From Chryseobacterium sp. StRB126 (GTDB taxonomy: Bacteria > Bacteroidota > Bacteroidia > Flavobacteriales > Weeksellaceae), in the NCBI RefSeq assembly GCF_000829375.1, contig NZ_AP014624.1:186001-250000 (forward strand): a DNA stretch of 64,000 nucleotides, given 5' to 3'. Shown one piece after another: positions 9,389 to 19,384 of the stretch; the first letter of the stretch is position 1; every line of letters starts with the position of its first letter. The notes below the pieces were generated by a model, which saw nothing but the letters and a program-made list of their open reading frames with translations, was not told the origin of the DNA and made no database searches. The translations under genes and the position numbers were made by a program.

Positions 9389-11332
9389 CTAAGGTACCAA
9401 TCGGATGACTCTGTACCCTGTGTTTACATAAGCTCCGTTTGCTTTAGATTTTACAAACTCGAATTTTGTTGCAAGCTGAGTCTGCACTTTATTCATCTGT
9501 TTGAAAATTTCTCCTTTTTTATTTTCTCTTGTCAACATATCATTAACCACATCAAAACCTACGATAGCATATTTTGGAGGGGTCTTGCAGTATTTACTTT
9601 TATAAGCTGCCAGAATCTCTTTTTCAAAGTTCCCGTCTGTATTGATCTTTCTGTCCATCAGATATACCAGGCTTGCCTGGCTCAAATCATCTACTTTCTT
9701 CTCAAAAACCGGAGAGTAGAACATACTGAATGCTTTTATCCCCTGTACTTCTTTAGAAAGAGCAATCACTTTATTTGCAAAAACGTCACCCATATCCTCA
9801 TTGGCTAAAACAGCAATTACCGGTGCCGATTGCCCAGTCATCATATTTTGATCCAGCTGAATATCTGCCGGAGAGTTTACAATAACGATATTAGGATTTT
9901 TTACTGCTTTTTCAAGACCTGATTTAATGTAGTTTGCATTTTCTTTTTTAGCGTCTGTTACTACATATATTTTTTGATCTGAATATACTGCTTTAACTTC
10001 TTCTACAAGTTTATCTGCATAGGTTTGATTATTTGTTTCAACGATAATCAAATTGTTATAGTTGTACAATTCCGGTGTATTGGCAAATGGTGCAACTACA
10101 GGAATTTTTTGATTTTTAGTAAAATCTAATACGTCAATTACATTGGACTTAAAGAATGGACCAATAATAAGATCTGTATTTTCAGGATTGATCTGCGTTA
10201 GAGAATTCTTGAAAGAAGCTTCATTCCCTGAATCTACAATTTTCACATCCAGTTTCTGACCTCCTCTTGCATTTCTTTCAATAGCAAGTTTAGCACCTGT
10301 TAAGAAATCAAGAGCCATGCCTCTGTATTGAGTTTCGTTGGTACTGTATCCGAAAGGAAGCATCAATACTACACTTAATGCATCTCCGTTTTTCTTAACG
10401 TATACCGGATCCTGCTTTTTGATTCTTAAAACCATACCAGTTTTCAATCCTTTTGAAAGATCTGGGTTAAGAGCGATTAATTCATCAATACTTACTCCAA
10501 ACTTATTTACAATGGAGAATACAGTATCTCCCTGCTGAACGGTATAGGTAACATAGTCATCACCAATCACTACATTATTGGAAGCCGGTGAAGGATTATC
10601 ATTCCCTGCATCCATTTTTGCTTTTGAATTGGTAGTTTCAACTACAGTTTCTGTATTTGATCTTTTTATTTTGATAGTCTCACCAGGCTTTAATCCTTTT
10701 TCTTCCAATCCTGGATTTAAAGTATAAAGGTCTTGTTGGCTGATTCCAAACTGTTTTGTAATTCTGTAATAATTATCTTTGGCCTGGATCACGTAATTTT
10801 CTCCTTCTACAGCAGGTGTAGGTGTAGCTGTTACTGTTTTTTCAACAGGAGTCTCTACAGGTTTTGTTGCTGTTGCCGTTACTGTAGGCTGATCTCCACC
10901 ATATTTTTTGATACTGGTAAGAGGCAATGTGATCTCATCCCCGATCTTCATGTGAGAATCCAATTCAGGATTCAGTTTTCTCAGATCTGTTTCAGAGATT
11001 CTGTATTGTTTTGTAATTCCATAGATTGTTTGCTTAGGCTGCAAAATAATTTTACCCACCGGAGTTCCCGCAATTGTACCCACTTTTTCAGGTGCAACAG
11101 TTTTAGGAGCAACTGCAGCTGCTGCTTTTTCTGTTTTTACGGTTAAAACATCTCCGATAGCCAGCTTGCCATCTTTATGTTTAGGGTTTAGCTTCAGCAA
11201 TTCATCTACAGTTATTCCATACTTCTTTGCAATGTTGTAAGGATTGTCACCTTGTACAACGGTATGCGATTTCTGGGCTGAAACTCCCAAAACCATACAT
11301 AAACTGGAAAGAATAAAAAACCTCTTTATCAT
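9389..11332 (-). CDS. LysM-repeat protein fused to a periplasmic-binding-like domain
   Basis: This is an exported peptidoglycan-binding protein. A signal peptide (ending GVSAQ) is followed by four LysM repeats at about 22-66, 95-138, 179-223 and 260-305, each with the pattern GDxxxxIxKxxGIxxxELLxLNP. Low-complexity Thr/Pro/Val linkers separate them. Residues 318-640 resemble a type-1 periplasmic-binding fold (strings such as DLIIGPFFKSN and IPVVAPFANTP), the fold also used by LpoA-type lipoproteins and receptor-family ABC binding proteins. The gene lies 38 bases downstream of bshC. A role in cell-wall assembly or sensing is an inference; no ligand can be named. Confidence 0.85.
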   Translation of the reverse strand: MIKRFFILSSLCMVLGVSAQKSHTVVQGDNPYNIAKKYGITVDELLKLNPKHKDGKLAIGDVLTVKTEKAAAAVAPKTVAPEKVGTIAGTPVGKIILQPKQTIYGITKQYRISETDLRKLNPELDSHMKIGDEITLPLTSIKKYGGDQPTVTATATKPVETPVEKTVTATPTPAVEGENYVIQAKDNYYRITKQFGISQQDLYTLNPGLEEKGLKPGETIKIKRSNTETVVETTNSKAKMDAGNDNPSPASNNVVIGDDYVTYTVQQGDTVFSIVNKFGVSIDELIALNPDLSKGLKTGMVLRIKKQDPVYVKKNGDALSVVLMLPFGYSTNETQYRGMALDFLTGAKLAIERNARGGQKLDVKIVDSGNEASFKNSLTQINPENTDLIIGPFFKSNVIDVLDFTKNQKIPVVAPFANTPELYNYNNLIIVETNNQTYADKLVEEVKAVYSDQKIYVVTDAKKENANYIKSGLEKAVKNPNIVIVNSPADIQLDQNMMTGQSAPVIAVLANEDMGDVFANKVIALSKEVQGIKAFSMFYSPVFEKKVDDLSQASLVYLMDRKINTDGNFEKEILAAYKSKYCKTPPKYAIVGFDVVNDMLTRENKKGEIFKQMNKVQTQLATKFEFVKSKANGAYVNTGYRVIRLVP

Positions 11333-11370
11333 ATTCGATAATTATAATTTACAAAAATACTTCTTTAAAA

Positions 11371-12957
11371 TTAAATGGCAACAATTATTAATTTGGAATC
11401 TTGAACCACCATCTCTTCCAAACAATTTTCAAGCCATGGATAGCCTTCATCTGAAAAGAATACACTAAAGTTATAAATTCTTTCCTGCCATGTTTTGGAA
11501 GGGTGTACATCTAAAAACAGATTTTCAAGCCTTTCCAACAATTCGTTTTGCTTTATTTTTTCAGCATGAAGAAGGCGTTTTTTCATTCTTTTAAATGATT
11601 TCAGCTGTCTTACTTCTTCTGCTTTCACCATATTACCAAAGGATTTCTCAGTAGTTTCGGCAGATGCTTTTAATTCAGCAAAGCTGCTGGTGAACATTTC
11701 TTCTTTTTTATCCAGTAATTCTAAAATAGAATTATCTTTTAAAATCTTGCGGTTGGTAATTACTGTAAAATTCTGGAAGAAGTCTTCTATTGTAAGATCA
11801 AGTTTTTCAATTTTCCCCAATGTTTTCTCTTTCAGGAAAAGCATGGAGTTTCTTGGAATCAGGATTGGGAACGGAATATTTAATTTTGAGAAATAATCTT
11901 TCAGTTCCAGCCAATACATAATTTCGGCATTCCCTCCGATATAGGCAAGATTCGGCAATACTTTTTCCTGATATACCGGACGCATTAAAGCATTCGGACT
12001 GAATTTTTCAGGATAATTTTCAAGCTCAGTGATGATTTCTTGTTCTGTAAACTGAATATCTGTATCTACAACAAAATATTTCTGTCCATTAAAATCAATT
12101 CTGTCTCTTGTTTCAGAAAGGTAAAAAAGATTAATTTCACGAGGATTCACCTGAACTTTTCCATATTTGTCAGTCAAGAAATCCACTTTATCTTTTGAAG
12201 TTTCCTGTAAACTGAAATTTAGCAGCTCATCTTTAAAGACATCTTTAATCTGTTCTTTAAGCTCCTTTGAATCTCCGTCTAATATCAATAATCCAAATTT
12301 TGAAAAAAGACGATTCACCAGAATCTGGATAGCCTGTGTCAAAGTATTTCCAACCTTATAGGCTTCTTTCAGCATTAAGATCAGTTCTGTACCGAAAACA
12401 GAATCTTTGAATTCTTTTTCAAATTCAGAAATAAAGTAAGTGTCGCTAATCTTAATCCTTCCTACAGGTCCACCGGATTTCTCATTAATCTCATAATAAT
12501 TATTTTCCGTTTTAAAGTGATTGATCTCGGCAAAATCATGATCTTCAGAAGCCATCCAATATACCGGAACAAAATTAAAGTCCGGAAAATGCTCCTTAAG
12601 ATAGGTGCAGGTTTTTATGGTCTGTAAAATTTTATAGACAAAGAAAACCGGTCCTGAAAACAAATTCAGCTGATGCCCGGTTGTAATGGTAAAAGTATTG
12701 GGCAGCTTCAGGTTTTCAATATTTTCTTTCTGTTTTGAAGAAAGAGTAAGCTCTGATAACTGCTTTTCAAATACATTAGACAATATATTCCTCTGTTCTG
12801 AAGAAAAGGAATCTTTTTTTAGGTGAATCTGCTGGCTGAAATGCTCCACAGAAAATGTTTTATTTTCAAAACCCTCAATATCTTGATTCAAAAAATCTTT
12901 TACTAATTGAGGTATGCTTTCTATATCATTAAATGATATTTTATTAATTGTTTTCAA
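11371..12957 (-). CDS. bshC: Putative cysteine ligase of bacillithiol biosynthesis
   Basis: BshC adds cysteine to GlcN-malate in the last step of bacillithiol synthesis. The diagnostic YWMASEDHDFAEI string lies near residues 133-145, after TTGHQLNLFSGP, and the 528 aa length matches the family. A long helical C-terminal region (about 380-470) is rich in Lys and Glu, fitting the BshC coiled coil. The start is 12 bases after the stop of the porin-like gene, suggesting cotranscription. bshA and bshB are not in this window. Confidence 0.94.
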   Translation of the reverse strand: MKTINKISFNDIESIPQLVKDFLNQDIEGFENKTFSVEHFSQQIHLKKDSFSSEQRNILSNVFEKQLSELTLSSKQKENIENLKLPNTFTITTGHQLNLFSGPVFFVYKILQTIKTCTYLKEHFPDFNFVPVYWMASEDHDFAEINHFKTENNYYEINEKSGGPVGRIKISDTYFISEFEKEFKDSVFGTELILMLKEAYKVGNTLTQAIQILVNRLFSKFGLLILDGDSKELKEQIKDVFKDELLNFSLQETSKDKVDFLTDKYGKVQVNPREINLFYLSETRDRIDFNGQKYFVVDTDIQFTEQEIITELENYPEKFSPNALMRPVYQEKVLPNLAYIGGNAEIMYWLELKDYFSKLNIPFPILIPRNSMLFLKEKTLGKIEKLDLTIEDFFQNFTVITNRKILKDNSILELLDKKEEMFTSSFAELKASAETTEKSFGNMVKAEEVRQLKSFKRMKKRLLHAEKIKQNELLERLENLFLDVHPSKTWQERIYNFSVFFSDEGYPWLENCLEEMVVQDSKLIIVAI

Positions 12958-12969
12958 CCTGTATAGTTT

Positions 12970-14907
12970 TTAGTTGAACAAATACCACACAATTCCGATA
13001 TTCAGTCTGAAATCATAGACCGGATAATGTGGAAATGCATAAGCTTTGTTAGTAGAAATAACAGTTCCAATTTGCTGTCCTTCTATAAAGAAGAACATTT
13101 TTTTCACCTTCATATTAATATATAAATCGGCAATAGGCTGCCCTCCGATAGCAAACGAATTATTGCCAGCAAGAACATATTCATTAAGAACCGGGAAGTA
13201 TTCTCTGGAATTAAATTTAGAGAAATAATATACTTTAAGCCCTGCCTGAATTTCTGCCGCCTTTTTAAATGCCTGAGTCTGATAAAAGAAATTAGCTCTC
13301 CCTACAAAACTTGGCATTGGAAGCAGATTTTTATTGGTTAATGCATTTTGGAAATGCAATCTTGTATTCAAATGGAATTTTCCATAACTGAAAGTTGCAT
13401 CTCCTCCAATCTGAGAAATATTCAATGAATTTTCGCTTTGTTTTGGAGCGTGACTGCTGTCAAAATAAGTATAATTATCGATTCTGAAATAGTTCGCAAA
13501 GATTTCTGTTTTAAACCATTTAAGATTAATACTTCCACCAAGTTCCATTACAGATTGGTTTTTCGCATTTTCAAGATAATAATTGAAGTTATTATACACA
13601 GAAGTATTCAATAAGTAGTTGAATGATGGATAAGCACTCTGGAAGTTTACTTTTGCATTCACAAAATAATCTTTTATCGGCTCAAATTTCAGATTATTCG
13701 TAGTTCTTAAGTAACTTTTAAACTGACTTCCGTTTGAGAACTCAAGGAATGAGTTCAACTGAACTTTATCCCAAAGTTTCACCTGTAGATTACCTACAGC
13801 CCCAATTCTGCTTTCTTTAAGTTCTGAAGGAAAAGGCACATTATTAATTGTTACAATATCATTGATTCCAAACTTAATCATCTGGTAACGAACTCCTGCA
13901 TCTAACTTGAATTTTTCATTATCAAAAACTAAACTTAAAGTATTGCTCAGATTGCTGGAATATTTTTTCGTTGTCAAAGGAAATCCATTGACTAAATCAG
14001 CTGCTGTCTCATACCAATAATCTTCCAGCCCTCCCTGATTATAATAATATTTATTCCCCTGATGGAAAATTGTGTGCCTGATACGGAATGGAAACTTTTC
14101 AGCATTGAAAGGGGTAAACTGATGGCTCAGATAATATCTTCTGTAAGCAAACTGTGAACTTGTGGATGCAAGATAAACCTGGGCATTCTGTCTGTTTTTA
14201 TAATTGCTGTCTCCACTTTGAAACAGGTTATCTTCTGTAATTCCCCCACTCTCCTGATTGTTGACATTCTGATGAAGGTAATGTGCAAACAATTCATAGT
14301 TTCCACTTTTCGAAACATAATGTCCTGAAAATATAGTATTGTTGTTCGCAGACAGGGAATTTCTATAAAGTCCCTGAGAACGAAGTCCCATATATTCAAT
14401 CGCAAAATTGAATCTTTTTCCAATATTCTGAGTGTACGTTGATCTTAATGCAGCTCCATTTCTCATTGCATTATGATAGATAAATGTTGCCGTGGGTGTT
14501 TTCACATCGTAATACTTCACATCATTTGCTCCAAGAATCATATAAGATTTATTGGAAGGCAACAAAGATAAATTTTGCTCTGCATTTACTTCAAACACCA
14601 ATGGATTAAAACCTGACCCAATGTTTGCAGGTTGTACTCTTCCGAAGTTATCGTTGTTATTATATTGTGAAAAAATATACGTTTTATCAAAAGTCATTAC
14701 CGTATCAAAAACTTTCTTTTCTGAAAACTGAGTCTGATATTGATAATCATTGATGGTAGGTTTGAAAATTTTCAAGGAATCTTTCTTCCCGGAGTCTATG
14801 ACCAGAGTATCTTCAGGTTTCTTGGATGTTTTAACATCTTCTGTTTTAACAACCTGTGCATTGGCAGCGAAGCCGAAGAAAGTGATTATGAAAAGGATAT
14901 ACTTCAT
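12970..14907 (-). CDS. Putative porin, outer-membrane beta-barrel protein
   Basis: The signal peptide ends FAANAQ, followed by a Lys/Asp-rich stretch and then alternating aromatic and polar strands to the C-terminus (ending IGIVWYLFN). It resembles the Bacteroidota putative-porin family that is often next to bshC. The length of 645 aa fits that family. No enzymatic motif is visible. A TATTTTTG -7-like string at 14925-14932 (minus strand) is a possible promoter, right after the terminator of the upstream susCD operon. Substrate and channel activity are unknown. Confidence 0.75.
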   Translation of the reverse strand: MKYILFIITFFGFAANAQVVKTEDVKTSKKPEDTLVIDSGKKDSLKIFKPTINDYQYQTQFSEKKVFDTVMTFDKTYIFSQYNNNDNFGRVQPANIGSGFNPLVFEVNAEQNLSLLPSNKSYMILGANDVKYYDVKTPTATFIYHNAMRNGAALRSTYTQNIGKRFNFAIEYMGLRSQGLYRNSLSANNNTIFSGHYVSKSGNYELFAHYLHQNVNNQESGGITEDNLFQSGDSNYKNRQNAQVYLASTSSQFAYRRYYLSHQFTPFNAEKFPFRIRHTIFHQGNKYYYNQGGLEDYWYETAADLVNGFPLTTKKYSSNLSNTLSLVFDNEKFKLDAGVRYQMIKFGINDIVTINNVPFPSELKESRIGAVGNLQVKLWDKVQLNSFLEFSNGSQFKSYLRTTNNLKFEPIKDYFVNAKVNFQSAYPSFNYLLNTSVYNNFNYYLENAKNQSVMELGGSINLKWFKTEIFANYFRIDNYTYFDSSHAPKQSENSLNISQIGGDATFSYGKFHLNTRLHFQNALTNKNLLPMPSFVGRANFFYQTQAFKKAAEIQAGLKVYYFSKFNSREYFPVLNEYVLAGNNSFAIGGQPIADLYINMKVKKMFFFIEGQQIGTVISTNKAYAFPHYPVYDFRLNIGIVWYLFN

Positions 14908-14952
14908 TATTCATTATTGTTCAGCAAAAATAAGAAATAATAGTAAATAAAA

Positions 14953-14975
14953 AACCCCTGCTGTGAGCAGGGGTT
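14953..14975 (-). terminator. Intrinsic terminator of the second susCD operon
   Basis: A perfect 10-bp stem AACCCCTGCT/AGCAGGGGTT has a GTG loop. It is followed on the minus strand by a T-run (14946-14952 as A on plus), just after the SusD stop at 14996. Confidence 0.8.
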
Positions 14976-14995
14976 ATATATAATACTATGTTTGA

Positions 14996-16465
14996 TTAGT
15001 AACCAGGATTTTGTACCATATTTGGATTGTTGTTCAACTCTGATTGAGGAATTGGCAAAAATCTAAATTGTTTTTTATCTGAAGTTATAGCAACCTGAGT
15101 CTGTGAGTTTGTAAACCCAATGTTGTTTCTCTTCAAGTCAGTTCTTCTAGTTCCTTCCAAGAATAATTCAGCATTTTTCTGGAAAAGAATTTCATCTAAT
15201 AGAGCTGAACCAGCACCTGCATAAGCATAAGAAGGAGCTCTATTTGTTTTAACCCAAGTATTAAGCTCAGTAAGAGCAAGAGCTGGATTAGTGTGATAAA
15301 GCGCCTCTAATCTGATAAATACAGCCTCACTTCTTCTGAATACTACAATATCTCTTTCAAAAGATGTATACTTCAAAACGTCAATCGGTTTAGGATTATC
15401 ACCTAAAGTCTGTACAAATGTATTATTCTGATACCAAGTATCTTTTCTAACATCATCACTACCAAGCTTATTATAGAAAGCTCTTGTTGCAAAGTTTTGT
15501 TTATAAGTCCCTGCCGATGACCACGTTGCCAACAAACCATCATTAGAACTTGGTAAATCTTTTGAATTATTATCAAGCTGGAAAATTGTTTCGTCTAATT
15601 CTCCTTCAGAACTTACGCTAAAATAATCTTTCACTTTATCAATAGACAACCCTTTAAAATTAGGCAATACTTTCTCAGCATATAATTGAGCATTAGGATA
15701 ATCTTTAACAGCAAGGTAATATCTAGCATAGATCATGTTTAATGCATTTAAAGTAAGTCTCTTACTATTCTCACCTGCTGGTGAATCAGGATAAACTGTA
15801 AGAATACTTTTTTCAGCTTTCTTCAAATCTGCTAAAATAAAATCATAAGTCTGCTTTACAGTTGATCTACTTTTCTTAACCTGAATATCAAACTTATCAA
15901 CTAATGGCAATCCTAACTCTTGGTTAGTTTCTCCATAGTTATCACAATATAATGAAGCTAGCTGAAGATATGCTAATGCTCTAACAGTATAAGCTTGTGC
16001 AAAATAATTTTCAGGTTTAATTGAAGTATTTAAATCATCTCCAATTTGACCATCTTTTTCTATAACCAAATTGGCATTACTAATAATTCTATATAATGAA
16101 TTCCATAAATTTGCAACATCTCCGTTCGTAGCTACATAAAAAGACAAGTCTTTACTTCTTGTAGTTGAAAATCTGTTTGAATTTTTTAATCCTACAAAAC
16201 CATTATCTGCTAATAATTCATTAAAAGTTAAAATAAGACCACCATAAGATGATTGTGTAACAAGAGAACTATTTAATGATAAGTCACCTGTATTCTGCAT
16301 CATATTATATAAACCATTAACTGCAGTCTTAAGAGTAAGCTCACTCGTTATAGCCGTCTCTAAAGGGAGAGTAGTCGTAGGTTTTTCATCTAAAAAGTCA
16401 TTGCTACAAGAAGCAAAGAAAACCGTTGATGCTAATAAAGCTATTTTTAATTTATAATTTTTCAT
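14996..16465 (-). CDS. SusD/RagB-family outer-membrane lipoprotein
   Basis: This is the second SusD-like surface lipoprotein of the window. The lipobox is FASC with Cys20, followed by SNDFLDEKPTTTLP, which is typical of the family start. The C-terminal part carries KNAELFLEGTRRTDLKRNN, the family's conserved motif, and ends with LPIPQSELNNNPNM, also typical. The length is 489 aa. It lies 9 bases downstream of its SusC partner and is followed by a strong terminator. No degradative enzyme is next to it, so the ligand is unknown. Confidence 0.93.
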   Translation of the reverse strand: MKNYKLKIALLASTVFFASCSNDFLDEKPTTTLPLETAITSELTLKTAVNGLYNMMQNTGDLSLNSSLVTQSSYGGLILTFNELLADNGFVGLKNSNRFSTTRSKDLSFYVATNGDVANLWNSLYRIISNANLVIEKDGQIGDDLNTSIKPENYFAQAYTVRALAYLQLASLYCDNYGETNQELGLPLVDKFDIQVKKSRSTVKQTYDFILADLKKAEKSILTVYPDSPAGENSKRLTLNALNMIYARYYLAVKDYPNAQLYAEKVLPNFKGLSIDKVKDYFSVSSEGELDETIFQLDNNSKDLPSSNDGLLATWSSAGTYKQNFATRAFYNKLGSDDVRKDTWYQNNTFVQTLGDNPKPIDVLKYTSFERDIVVFRRSEAVFIRLEALYHTNPALALTELNTWVKTNRAPSYAYAGAGSALLDEILFQKNAELFLEGTRRTDLKRNNIGFTNSQTQVAITSDKKQFRFLPIPQSELNNNPNMVQNPGY

Positions 16466-16474
16466 TTTTTTTTT

Positions 16475-19324
16475 TTAAAAGTCTAGTGATATACCAAAAA
16501 TATACTGTCTCAAGTTTGGCTGTGTTTGGTCATAGACCCCTAAATTAGCAGCTACACTTGCATTCGCATTTGAGTTAGATTCCGGATCAAAATATAATTT
16601 TTTATCAAATGCATATGTCCATAAATTCACCCCTCTTGCATATACATAAAGACCATTAAGTCCTTTGATATTCAAGAAATCTTTATTAAATCTATACCCA
16701 ACTTCAATATTTTTAAGTCTGATGTGATCTCCTTTGAATAAATCTCTGGTAGATGCAGCTGTAGAGTTTTTATTTCCTCCATAAATATATTTAGGTCTAG
16801 AAGCATTTGGATTTTCAGGTGTCCAAGAATCATACAATGTACTACTTAATTGATTTAAATAAGCATAAGCTCCATCACTTCCATATACAAACGCCCAGTT
16901 GTCATACACATAGTAATCTCCCTGATAAGTAAACATAAATGATAACTTAAAATTCTTATAATTAAAATCATTTATGAAACTTGCCATATGCGTTGGAAGA
17001 GATTTTTTACCAGTAAATGATAATTTTGCAAGACCTGAATTATTCGTAGTCTTAGTCATAGTATCATCTGTATACCATAATGGATCTCCATTCTTAGGAT
17101 CAACTCCAGCCCATAATCTTGTATAGTACTCTGTAGGGTTATGTCCTACAGCCCATCCTTTTAATCCTCCTGGCTGAATAACACCATCATTATTCAATTT
17201 AGAGATTTCCCCAGCATTATAACTATAATTACCAGTTACACTCCAGTTGAAGTTTTCATTATTAAGAATTCTTGCTGTTAATGAAGCTTCAAACCCTTTA
17301 GAGATTAGACTAGCGATGTTGGATGTATAATTAGGAATCCCGATACTTCCTGGCAATGGAACTCTATATACCAAATCGGCATTTTTATTTCTATAAATAT
17401 CAAATGTACCTTTTAAGAAGCTTTTTTTACCTAAAGTAAATTCTAATCCGATATCACTCTTAACAGATTTTTCCCAGTTCACCCCTTCAACACCTACTGC
17501 ATTATATAAGAAACTTCCGTTTGCCGACAAATAAGCTCCATTTAATGCTGCTTGAGCATATTTATCATAAGCTCCTGCTGCCGGGTTACCATTTTCCCCA
17601 TAACTTCCTCTTACAGAAAGTTTTTTAACAAATCCATCTCCTATGAATTTAGAAACATCTACACTTGCACCTACCCCATAAAATGTTCCCCATTCTTTTG
17701 TAAATCCTGAATAACCATCACGTCTAATTGACCCGGATATTGTTACGAATTTATCATAAGTATAGCTAGCTCTCGCAATATACCCCATCAAGGCAGTATT
17801 TGTTGCACTAGAACTAGATGATACAGGATTCACACCTGCATTCGCATAAGGAAGACGTACACCACTGGCAAATCCTTGAGTTCCCATATCAATTGCTTCA
17901 GTATTTCTGTGTGTACTTTCTGTACCTACTGAAATGTTGACATCATGCTTTTCTGCAAAAACATTACTGTAGTGAACAAAGTTATACCAGTTCCAAGTTA
18001 ATCTATTTCTAACAGCGTTATATAAGTTTCCGTTTCCGTTAGGATCTCCTGTATTCAAACCATCTCCAAAGTCAGGATTCCAAAATGTAATTTCTGAAGA
18101 TGTAGTGTAATCTATACCAAAATTTGAGTTAAATCTAAAATTTGGTAAAAACTTATAATCTAAATCTACACTTGATAAAACTTTATTAAATGTTCCTTTA
18201 TTGATGTTATTATCCTGAAGAGCAGCTGGATTAAAGGTTGGGTTTGTAAAATACAAATCAGTTACCTTATATGTCCCATCAGCGTTATACGCATTTTGAG
18301 TGGGAGACATAATACGTCCCGCGAACACTGGGTTAGAGAAAGAAGATCCATCTGTAGGTCCTTTTTGTACCGTTCTAGCCATGTTCGTACTAAACTTAAG
18401 GTTTAATTTATCACTGGCCTTCCAGTCAGCTCTTAAGCTTCCTGTATATCTATCAAATGAGGCATCTCTAGCTAAACCTTCTTGCTTTAAATATCCTAAT
18501 GATGCAAAGATATTGAAACCTTCAGATCCTCCTGAATAACTTAAGTTATGTCTAGTATAAAATGGATTCTTACGTCTTACTAAGCTATTCCAATCTGTAT
18601 CTGATTTTCCATCCCATCCAAACTCAGACTTTGCAATATCATAACCTTCTTGAAGAGATGAAGCATCACCAGAATTATAAAGTGACAATCCAAATAATTT
18701 AGTACTCTCTTCAGCGTTTAGCATCTTCATTTTATCAAAAGCAACATCAGATGCTCCTAATTCGCTGGTATAATTTATTTGAGATCTTCCTTTCTTCCCA
18801 GATTTAGTTGTAATTAAGATTACACCATTCGCACCCCTTGATCCGTATAGTGCTGTTGCAACTGCATCTTTCAATACTTTAATATCAGCAATGTCACTTG
18901 GGTTAATCATTGACAATGCACTTTGAGAAGCTAACAATCCAGAAATATCTCCTGATGGGATTGGAACTCCATCAATAACATATAAAGGATTATTATCTCC
19001 TGTAAGGGAAGTTAGACCTCTAATTAATGTAATAGAATTTGCACCAGGCTGTCCACTACTAGCAGTTGACATTAATCCCGGAGACTGTCCTTGCAATAAG
19101 TTATCTAGCGAAACAGCAGTTGGCTTATCCAAAATATCTCCCTTCACTACTCCCACGGATCCGGTTACCTGTTCTGGTATTTGTTTAATACCATAAGATC
19201 CTGTAATAACAACTTCATCAATTGTTTTTGAAGTTATGGTATCTTTCTTTGCTTTTTGCGCAAAAGCTGCTTGCCCCAAGAAGAACAATGCTCCAGCACT
19301 TAATACACGTAGTTTAACATTCAT
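16475..19324 (-). CDS. SusC/RagA-family TonB-dependent transporter
   Basis: This is an outer-membrane TonB-dependent importer paired with the SusD-like gene that follows. The signal peptide ends AAFAQ, followed by TIDEVVITGSYG. The plug domain (about 45-190) has LYVIDGVPIPSGD and TALYGSRGANGVILITTKSG. The barrel ends in GISLDF. As in the first SusC, no carboxypeptidase-regulatory-like N-terminal domain is present. The length is 949 aa. A strong promoter candidate lies at 19353-19384, about 30 bases upstream, with a palindrome inside its spacer. Confidence 0.94.
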   Translation of the reverse strand: MNVKLRVLSAGALFFLGQAAFAQKAKKDTITSKTIDEVVITGSYGIKQIPEQVTGSVGVVKGDILDKPTAVSLDNLLQGQSPGLMSTASSGQPGANSITLIRGLTSLTGDNNPLYVIDGVPIPSGDISGLLASQSALSMINPSDIADIKVLKDAVATALYGSRGANGVILITTKSGKKGRSQINYTSELGASDVAFDKMKMLNAEESTKLFGLSLYNSGDASSLQEGYDIAKSEFGWDGKSDTDWNSLVRRKNPFYTRHNLSYSGGSEGFNIFASLGYLKQEGLARDASFDRYTGSLRADWKASDKLNLKFSTNMARTVQKGPTDGSSFSNPVFAGRIMSPTQNAYNADGTYKVTDLYFTNPTFNPAALQDNNINKGTFNKVLSSVDLDYKFLPNFRFNSNFGIDYTTSSEITFWNPDFGDGLNTGDPNGNGNLYNAVRNRLTWNWYNFVHYSNVFAEKHDVNISVGTESTHRNTEAIDMGTQGFASGVRLPYANAGVNPVSSSSSATNTALMGYIARASYTYDKFVTISGSIRRDGYSGFTKEWGTFYGVGASVDVSKFIGDGFVKKLSVRGSYGENGNPAAGAYDKYAQAALNGAYLSANGSFLYNAVGVEGVNWEKSVKSDIGLEFTLGKKSFLKGTFDIYRNKNADLVYRVPLPGSIGIPNYTSNIASLISKGFEASLTARILNNENFNWSVTGNYSYNAGEISKLNNDGVIQPGGLKGWAVGHNPTEYYTRLWAGVDPKNGDPLWYTDDTMTKTTNNSGLAKLSFTGKKSLPTHMASFINDFNYKNFKLSFMFTYQGDYYVYDNWAFVYGSDGAYAYLNQLSSTLYDSWTPENPNASRPKYIYGGNKNSTAASTRDLFKGDHIRLKNIEVGYRFNKDFLNIKGLNGLYVYARGVNLWTYAFDKKLYFDPESNSNANASVAANLGVYDQTQPNLRQYIFGISLDF

Positions 19325-19352
19325 ATTAACAAATTTTAATATATTTTAGAGG

Positions 19353-19384
19353 CAAATATGTTAATAAATATTAACACTAGCAAA
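19353..19384 (-). promoter_or_regulatory. Promoter of the second susCD operon with palindromic spacer
   Basis: On the minus strand the -33 element is TTTG (19381-19384) and the -7 element is CATATTTG (19353-19360), one mismatch from TAnnTTTG, with a 20-base spacer. A 16-base perfect palindrome, GTTAATAAATATTAAC-type (19360-19375), lies between them. Its position would suit a transcription-factor operator. The leader would be only about 20 bases. Confidence 0.55.

Noticed and set aside
10733..11146. Plus-strand frame of 137 codons opposite the LysM gene
   Set aside because: It is Cys- and Phe-rich, has no signal or domain, and lies entirely antisense to a well supported gene.
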